The position numbers and the translations under genes are program-made. The notes under the pieces were generated by a model that was not told the origin of the DNA, searched no databases, and was given only the letters and a program-made list of their open reading frames with translations. Shown one piece after another: positions 23,101 through 32,100 of a stretch of DNA of 64,000 nt; position 1 is the stretch's first letter; every line of letters begins with the position of its first letter. The stretch comes from Gynuella sp050296195 (GTDB taxonomy: Bacteria; Pseudomonadota; Gammaproteobacteria; Pseudomonadales; Natronospirillaceae): assembly GCF_050296195.1 (NCBI RefSeq), contig NZ_JBNKRB010000057.1. The stretch is one strand, 5' to 3'.

Positions 23101-26100
23101 GGTCCCCCAGTGCTGTACCGGTACCATGAGCTTCAATGTAGCCGATGGTGGACACGTCGACACCTGCTTTGCGGTACGCATCAACCAGCAACTCAGCCTG
23201 AGCCGCCGCGCTCGGAGAGGTCAGCGAGTTGGTATGCCCGCCATGACTCTGAGCTGATCCTTTGACGACAGCGTAAATATGGTCACCATCATGTTCCGCC
23301 TGAGAGAGCCGTTTCAACAACACCATGCCGGCTCCTTCGCCACGCACGTAACCATTGGCACTCCGATCAAAGGCCTTACAGCGTCCATCGACACTGAGCA
23401 TACCGCCCTGACTGAGAGCCACATATATTTTAGGGTCGAGAATCAGACTGACACCACCGGCCAGTGCAAGGTAACAATCATCATGCAAAATCGCTGCAAC
23501 CGCCTGGTGGATGGCTACCAACGAACTAGAACACGCAGTATCCACGGCGCAGCTTGGTCCCCGCAGATTGAGCAGATAGGATATTCGGTTCGGCAAAATG
23601 GAATGAGCCAGTCCTGTCAAGGTATGGCCGGAACTTTCCTGCCCTGCCTGCCGCTGCACTTCGGCATAATCTGCATTGGTGGCACCGACAAAAACACCTA
23701 CTTTACTACCAGACAAAGACGAAGCCTGATACCCGGCATCCTCAATCGTCTGCCAGACCACTTCGAGCAGCAATCGTTGCTGCGGGTCCATCTGTGCTGC
23801 TTCACGAGGGGAAATGCCAAAAAAAGCCGCATCGAATTTATCGACATCACCAATAAACCCACCCCACCGGGAATTGCTTTTTTCCGCGTCGGTTGAATCA
23901 CCAAAATATGCCCGCCAGTCCCAACGCTCAGAGGGAATCTCCTGGATCAGGTCTTGTTCGTCCAACAGGTTTTGCCAGAACACTTCAAGGCTTGGTGACT
24001 GCGGCATTTTGCCGCCAATACCGATAATCACCACAGGATCGTTATCGGATAATCTGCCGTGTCTGGCGATGGTCGAACCTGTGGTTGTCGATCGGGCTGA
24101 TAGCGACGTTGGTGCAACCGCCATGGGTGATTCAATTATGTCCGGATGTTTACGCCGGATACGATCCTCAGAATACTGCAACAAATAACGTGCAATACTG
24201 TCGATGCTGGAATATTGATAAAACAAGGTGGGGTTGATTTCCAGCTCATACTCTTCATTCACCGCCACGCTGAGTTGGGTAAAGCCGATGGAATCAAAAC
24301 CGTATGTACCGAGAGGACTGGCAGTACTGACCATCTGACCGGAGAGATTAAGGATCTGTGCAACCATAAGCCCCAGGCGGTCTGTGAGAGCTTGGCACAA
24401 AGCATCGTGCCATGCTGATAACGGGTGGTTATCATCATGCCGGTTAGGTCTGCCAATATTGCCTTCTATACCGTACTGTGCCAGTAACACCTCCACATCA
24501 GTGGTGGATATTCTCTGGCGGTCAACCTTTCGGTTCAAAGTCTGTGGAAACTCCCTCAACACATAAAAGGCTGCGGGCACCATGTAGTCAGGTAACCATT
24601 GTGACAGTAGGCCTGGAAATGTTTCCGTGTCCGGAAACGGCATGACTGCCCTAAACGTACAATAGGCCTGCAATACCTGATGTCGGTCATTGAGGGAGCG
24701 GGCAATCACCACCACATCCTCAATGCCCGGCAACTTACGAACCTGGGTTTCGATTTCCTCCAGCTCGACGCGATAGCCGCGGATCTTGACCTGAAAATCG
24801 TCTCTGCCGACATATTCCAGTTCACCGTCCGCCAGATAACGAACCAAATCACCAGTATTATAAAGCCGCGAACCTGTGCTGCCATCAAATGGGTTATCGA
24901 TGAATTTCCGCGCGGTGAGTTCAGGACGGTTAAAGTACCCCTCCGACAGACCATCCCCCCCGATGTACAAATGCCCGGTCACACCAATTGGCACCGGCTG
25001 CAAGCGGTCATCCAGTACGTAAAACCGGGTATTGTCGATGGGTCGGCCTATGGTTACTTTTTTGCCCTGTTGCACCCGGCTCAGTGCAGACCAGATGGTT
25101 GTCTCTGTCGGACCAAACAGGTTCCAGACCTCTTTGCCGCAGCCCACCAAAATATCTGCCAGATCAGCACTGAGCGCTTCTCCGCCGCACAAAATTTTGA
25201 GTGCAGGGTTCCCCCTCCAATTCGCACCGAGGAGCATCCTCCAGGTGGCGGGCGTGGCCTGCATCACCGTCGCCTGACTGCTCTCCAGCCTGCGCGCCAG
25301 CGCAAGACCATTTTTCAGTTCCGCCGTGGGAGCTATTTCCAGTCTCGCCCCGACAATCAGGGGCAGGTACAGCTCCAGGCCGGCAATGTCAAAACAAACG
25401 GTGGTTACCGCCAGTAAATGGTCTGCAGCACCAATACCGGGCAATTTCGCCATAGCACATAAAAAGTTAGTCAGTGCTCGGTGGGATATCTGTACACCTT
25501 TGGGATTGCCAGTCGAGCCCGAGGTATAAATGATGTAAGCCAGACTCTCTGATCGCCAGCCGTGATTGGTCAACAGGTCATCCTGATAACTGCGTTCGAT
25601 ATTGGGCCAGTCCTGATCGATACGAATCCGCTCCGCAGGACAGGCAGGTAGTTTATCTTCTATCCGGGACTGGGTGACCAGCATGGTAATGCCGGCGTCA
25701 TCAATCATATAAGCGAGCCTGTCCGCCGGATAGGTGGGATCAAGCGGCACATAAGTCGCCCCCGCTTTCATGACACCAAGTAACGCCACTATCAAGTCCA
25801 GAGAGCGGTCAATAAAGACACCGACAATAGAGCCGGATGTCGCTCCATGCTGCTGCAGATAGGTCGCCAGTTGGTGGGTCTTGGTTTTTAACTCACGATA
25901 ACTTAGGGAACTACTGTCATAAATGACGGCGGTATCCAGCGCATGACTAACGGCTTGTTGCTCAAACAGATCTATCACTGAGGTTTCCGACGGATAGGAT
26001 GCATCGGTACGGTTCCAGTCAACCAACAGTCGTTGCTGTTCTGCATCGGTCAGCATGGAAATCGCCGCGACCGGCTGTTCAGCATTTCTGACCATTTGCT

Positions 26101-29100
26101 CCAGGACCAAGGTAAAATGCTGTCCCAGTTGCTGTATGGTGGTGTGGTCAAACAGGTCAGGATTATATTTCAGGCAGTAACGACAACCGTCCGCTTCTTC
26201 GACCACTTCCAGGGTAATCTCGAATTCACCAGTCTGATGTACACCTGGAAAGATATCCCGGATCAATCCAGTGGATTGTGATTTATCCACCCAGTTTTGA
26301 AAATAAAATGCAGTCTGTATCAGCCCATGAGCATGGTATTTACCATGCTCATTACATTTTTCAGCCAGTTTAATAAGGGGATAATGCGCATGATCCAGCG
26401 CTTCCATGACCGTGTTATTCAACTGAGATAAAAACGTTCGGATATCCGGGTTGCCAGACAGCTCCCCTTTAATCACCACCATATTCATGAAATAACCAAA
26501 CACCTGCTCAAATCGCGAGTCAGGCCTTCCTGCGGTCGGGGTACCGACCAGAATCTGGTTCTGTCCGCTATACCGGTGCAACAACAACATATAACCTGCC
26601 AGCATGACATTGAACAATGTGGTTCGTTCTCGTCCGGCCATCGATTTAAGAGCGGTAGTGATATCGGCACTGATTCGACCTTCGAGCGCAGCGCCACGAT
26701 AACCTGGCTGACGACCACGTGGGCGGTCCAATGGCAGTGCCAGCAACGGTATCTGTTCAGGCATTTGTCGCAGCCAGTAATCTTCCAGCGTTTGGCCTTC
26801 TGGGCCGGATAACATGTCATGCTGCCACGCGACAAAGTCCTTAAAACCCACTTTGGGCATTGGCAGATTGATGGTCTGCCCCTGTGAAGCCAGGGCATAA
26901 GTGGCTTCCAGCTCCTGTAGAAAATGAAGGATGGAAATGCCGTCAAAAATAATATGATGAAAATTCAGCAACAGTACATTCTGATGATTCGGCAGGGTAT
27001 ACAGGATGGCCTTCATCAGCGGTCCGACAGACAGATCAAACGGCTGTTGCACGTCTGCGATGATGGTATCCCGCAGTCGCTGTTCATCATTGATCGCCGG
27101 ATATTTCTGTTCCAGTGCCAGTGCCTGCCAACCGACCACCTGTTGCACCGGCTCGCGGTTTTGCAATTGTATCGTCGTGCGCAGACTGTCATGACGATTC
27201 ATCAGACTTTGCAGGGCCTGGCGCAACACCGGCACCTCAACATCACTGCTGATCCGAAATGCCAGTGGCAGATTGTAAGCATAGTTATTCGGTGAAACCT
27301 GCTCGATAATCCACAAAGCCCGTTGTCCGTGGGACAGAGGGAACACCTCAGGCGCGGCAATATGCTCAGGTACTGGCAGGATATCGGGATTGTAACCCCG
27401 ACGAGTGCTAACCGACTCGACATCTGATCCGGCAGCCGGCGCCGTACGGAAACGGGCATGGGAATCCGCCGTCACGGTGTGCTCAGGCATCGGAAAAATG
27501 CCTTCCTGTATCAAATAATCCGCTAATTCACGAATAGTCTGATATTCGAAGAATATCTTAATAGCGACATCGACATCAAACTGCTCCGACAGAGCATTAA
27601 CCACCTTCATACCGGTAATGGAGTCAAAACCATACTCAGCCAGTGGCCGGTCAGAATCGACCGCTTCATCCAGTTTTAATGAAGACACAATGATCCGGTT
27701 AAGTTGCTCCTGCACCCAACCACGGAATTTTTCCGCAAAAAATCCCGGCGATGATGGTTCGACGGGTGTGGCCAACACTGCTAACGAGTCCACCAGCGGC
27801 GCGTCGGCTACAACTGTCTCTGAAGAGGGTTTGCAAGGTGTTTCCAATACCGTCTGAATAACACCATCACTTTCAGCGATGATGATATTTTGACCACAAT
27901 TGCGGGCACCAGAATCCAGGTGATCAAGAATCACGACCTCGTCAAACCCTGCCTCACGCAATATGCGTTCCCAGGTTTGTGGGCAGGCCAGCGGCGCGTC
28001 TTTGATACGCAGGGATTCATCATCAAACAACCACCAGCCATCCAGCACACCACCAGTCACCGTGGTGATATTGACCACGTCGGTAAGTTCATTTAATACC
28101 AACCAACCACTGGTTTTCAGCAGTGCTTTGGCTTTGCCAATGGTGCTGCGCAGATTTTTAGTGGCATGCACGACGTTAGTTGCTACGATCAGATCAAAAG
28201 TACCCGGTGCAAACCCTTCCGTTTCGAAATCGTGCTCCAGATTCAGCGCCTTGAAACTTACAAACGGATATTGCCCGGAATATTGCTCTTTGCCGTAATC
28301 CAGGAAAATGGACGAAATATCGGTATAGGTGTAACTGATGCGACCAGCAAACTTGGCCAGCATGGGCAGCAGTTTTCCGGTTGTGGCCCCAGTGCCGGCA
28401 CCGAGTTCGACAATCCGGATCTTCTCGCCCGTGGCCAACTGCATTGCTCTGTGCTCCACATAGGTTTGTGCAGCCTGACACACCAGCATGTTATAGGCAT
28501 CGGTCACCGCATTGCCACGATAGAAATTCTGCACCAGTTTCATTGAAGACCCCGGAAACATGATTTCGGTCGCCATGATTTTTCCGGTCAGAATAGCTGG
28601 GTAACTTTCCAGAAACAGCCGCACAAGGGTCACTGTCGGTTCGATCTCTGGGTTCTGATGGGCAACATCGTTTAATGCGCTGATCAGTTCGATTTTACAT
28701 GCTTGGGGCCTCACCGTTTCAATCACAGCCAATGTTTCCACTTCACGGTCATATACCTGCAGATAACCGGCATGCTGCAAAATATTCAACAGCGCCACAA
28801 ACAAGCGCCGAAATTTCTCAATTACTCGAAGCTTGGTGAATAGTACGGAAATGTCGTGGCGCTCGCCGCCACGACGGAAAACCCCCATCTCCTGAAACAC
28901 GCCCAGCAGCAGCGGCTCACACAACCGTTCCATGGCTTTGAAATCACGGCGGATGTTGTCCACTGTGATGTCTGCCGGTAAAGGGTTGCGTAATGTTTGG
29001 TGAGTCTGACTCAATAGCTGTGCCAACTGTGGTGGGTAAGCAGTTGCACGGGTCTGGGTATCCAGTCCCAATCGCTCCAGTGTAGTTGTCTCAGCAACGA

Positions 29101-32100
29101 TAGACATTAACTGGACCGGTCTGTTGGCCAGAATACGACAAATACTGTCGATGCCTTGTTGCGGCGACAGAGTACCTATCCCCTGAGCTTTAAAAAACCG
29201 CTCCAGACCTGGTTGTGCACCTGAACCGACACTGCCCCAGTAACCCCAGTTAATCACCCGCACCGGAAAGCTGTGAAGCTGATCGAGATAATGTGCATAG
29301 GCGTCCTTAAAAGTGGTACCTGGAATATATCCGCTGTTACCGATGCCCCCCTCAAAGGATCCGGTCGAGGAGAAGAACAGCATGAAATCCAATGATTCGT
29401 CAGCGAACACCTGATTCAGAATGACACTGCCGGTAATCTTGGGAGCTATGGATTGAAAAAACTGTCGCTCATCCATACGATTGATTTCACGATCATTAAA
29501 GATCATCGCGGAATGAATCACACCGTTTATACGCCCGAAACGCTGCCGGACGCTGGCCACGGCACGTGTCATTTGCTGAAGCTGACAACCATCCGCCCGA
29601 AGATAAACAACCTCTCCACCGACCGCCTCAATGTCTGCAATGTGCTGTTGCTGCTGTTCATTTAAAACGCTTCTACCAATCCAGACAATTTTAGCGTGAT
29701 ACTCTTTGGCCAGATAACGACTGAACTCGATACCGACGCCACTGGCGCCACCGAGAATACAATACACACCTTGCTGTCGAAACGGCGGCGGCTCTAGCAG
29801 CGGAACCTCTACCGCCTGCAAAGTCTTACGATACCGGACGCCCTGTCTAAACATAACCGCTCTGCCGTTTTCGGTCGCTACTTCCTGCCTGATCATGGTC
29901 ACCAGGTGATCAATATCATCTGACGCGCCAGCTTCTAAAATGTCCGGCAGGTCAATATCGATACCCACAACATTGAGCAATGGATATTCGCTGGGTATTA
30001 CCTGACACAAGCCATGCAGACTGGCGCCATATGGATGAGTCACTCGCTGGCCGGGCAGCCCAAACACATTATTGGTAATAACTTTGAGCGTCATGGCTTG
30101 TTGGCAAAAACCGCGTTGATCCAGCTGTCGAATCAGCCGGAACAAAGTCAAAAGCCCATGATCCTGGCTGTGCTTCAGTTTGGCCAGTTCATCGGTTGAC
30201 AAGGGTTCTGATGGCAGACCGCCAAGATGATAAATCAGATCTACATGGGAAATACCGGTGAGTGCAGCAACATAGTCTGACAGTCCGCTCTTCAAACGGA
30301 TAACCGTGTCAGTATCATGCTGTTGCTCCAGTGACAGGATGAGTCTTTGAGCAAGGTCATCACCATTATCGATAATCAGCACTGTTTGCCGGCGACCACT
30401 CTGACTTGTTATCGGCATGGTATGATCTTCAGCACACCAGTATGGGCGATACAAGGATAATACCGCACCCTGGTGAGACGGTTCAGATGATGTTTCAGAC
30501 ATGCGTTCAGTGACATCTGGTGATTGGCCCACCGGCAACGGTGGTATCCAGTAACGCTTGCGAGCAAACGGATAAGTGGGGAGGCTTACCTTTTCTGCCC
30601 CGCGCCAGGCAGACAGTCTGGACCAGTCCGGTTGTTTTCCCTGAACCCAACAGCGGGCCAGGACAGGGAGATCATTATGATCGACTGCCACAGACACATC
30701 TTCAGGTATTGTGGTCCCGACAGCGCTGCCTATGTGGGAATCATAAATACCCTCATTGCTCCTGTCCTTCTCACTTCCCTCTTCATTCAGATACGACGTG
30801 ATTCGGCGTTTTAGCTCTTCGGTTTCCCTGGCAATGATGGCCAGTCGCACTTCCATGACTTCACGTCCCGTTTGCAGGGTGTAAGCCACATCCTGTAGAG
30901 ATAGCATATGGTGATCGAGAAACTCGCGAAGATTGGCGGCATATTCGCGCAAGCGTTCAACATTTTTTGCAGACAACAGAATCAAATACGGCCCGCACTC
31001 CGATTCAACGGGTACCGTTCGGGCTGGCGCGACATATTCCTCCAACACGACATGCGCATTGGCTCCGCCGCCACCAAAAGAACTGACACCCGCGCGACGC
31101 GGCACACTCACATGCTGCCCCCGCTGATTGAGATAGCTCGGTTGTAACCACTCGGTCAGTGACTGCTGCACCTGAAAACGGGAATCCGAGAAATCGATTT
31201 TGGGGTTGAGTACATTCGAATGAAGCGACGGAACCAGTGTTTTATGACGCATCTGCAGCAGCACTTTGGTGATACCTGCGACTCCGGCGGCCGATTCCAG
31301 ATGACCGATGTTGGATTTGACGGAGCCGATGGCGCAATCGACTGCCGGCATCTCCACAGACCCGGTTCTGGTTACCCGGCTAACCCCGGAAAGACCGGAA
31401 ATTTCAATGGGGTCACCCAATGCCGTACCGGTACCATGTGCTTCGATATAGCTGACTGAATTAAAATCAACGTTGCCCCGCAGTAAAGCGTTATGAATCA
31501 CGTCTGTCTGGGCTCTGGGATTTGGTACGGTATAACCGCTGGTTTTCCCACCGGCGTTAATCGCCGAACCTTTGATCACGGCATAAACCCGATCACCCGC
31601 AGCAATCGCCTCAACCAGTGGTTTCAGCACAATGGCACCGGCACCTTCGCCATCGACAAAGCCATCAGCGTCCGCACCGAAACTCTTGAGCTGCTGACCT
31701 TTTGAAATCATCTGATGATTGGATAGCATGCTTAAGTGCATCGGGTGCAGGATCAGGTTTACCCCACCAGCCACCGCGACCCGACACTCTTTACGCTTAA
31801 GGCTTTCACAGGCCAGATGTATCGCCGTCAATGATGATGAGCAGGCCGTATCAACCGCCATACTGGGGCCACGAAAATCAAAAATATAAGAGACCCGATT
31901 GGCGATGGACCAAAAATTTGAATGAGCATCGGTTAACACGCCTTTTGCCGCAGCTTCTCCCCCCATCCATTCATAATTACTGTTCATGATGCCGACAAAT
32001 ACACCAACCGGGTGGTGATGTCGCAGCTGGTCACGAGTGTAAGCAGCATCTTCAACCGCTGACCAGGCCACTTCCAGAAACACCCGCTCCTGTGGATCCA

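Noticed and set aside
973..31705. Many plus-strand open frames of 60-220 codons across the PKS genes
   Set aside because: They lie opposite long, motif-rich synthase genes, have no recognisable domains and are explained as shadows.
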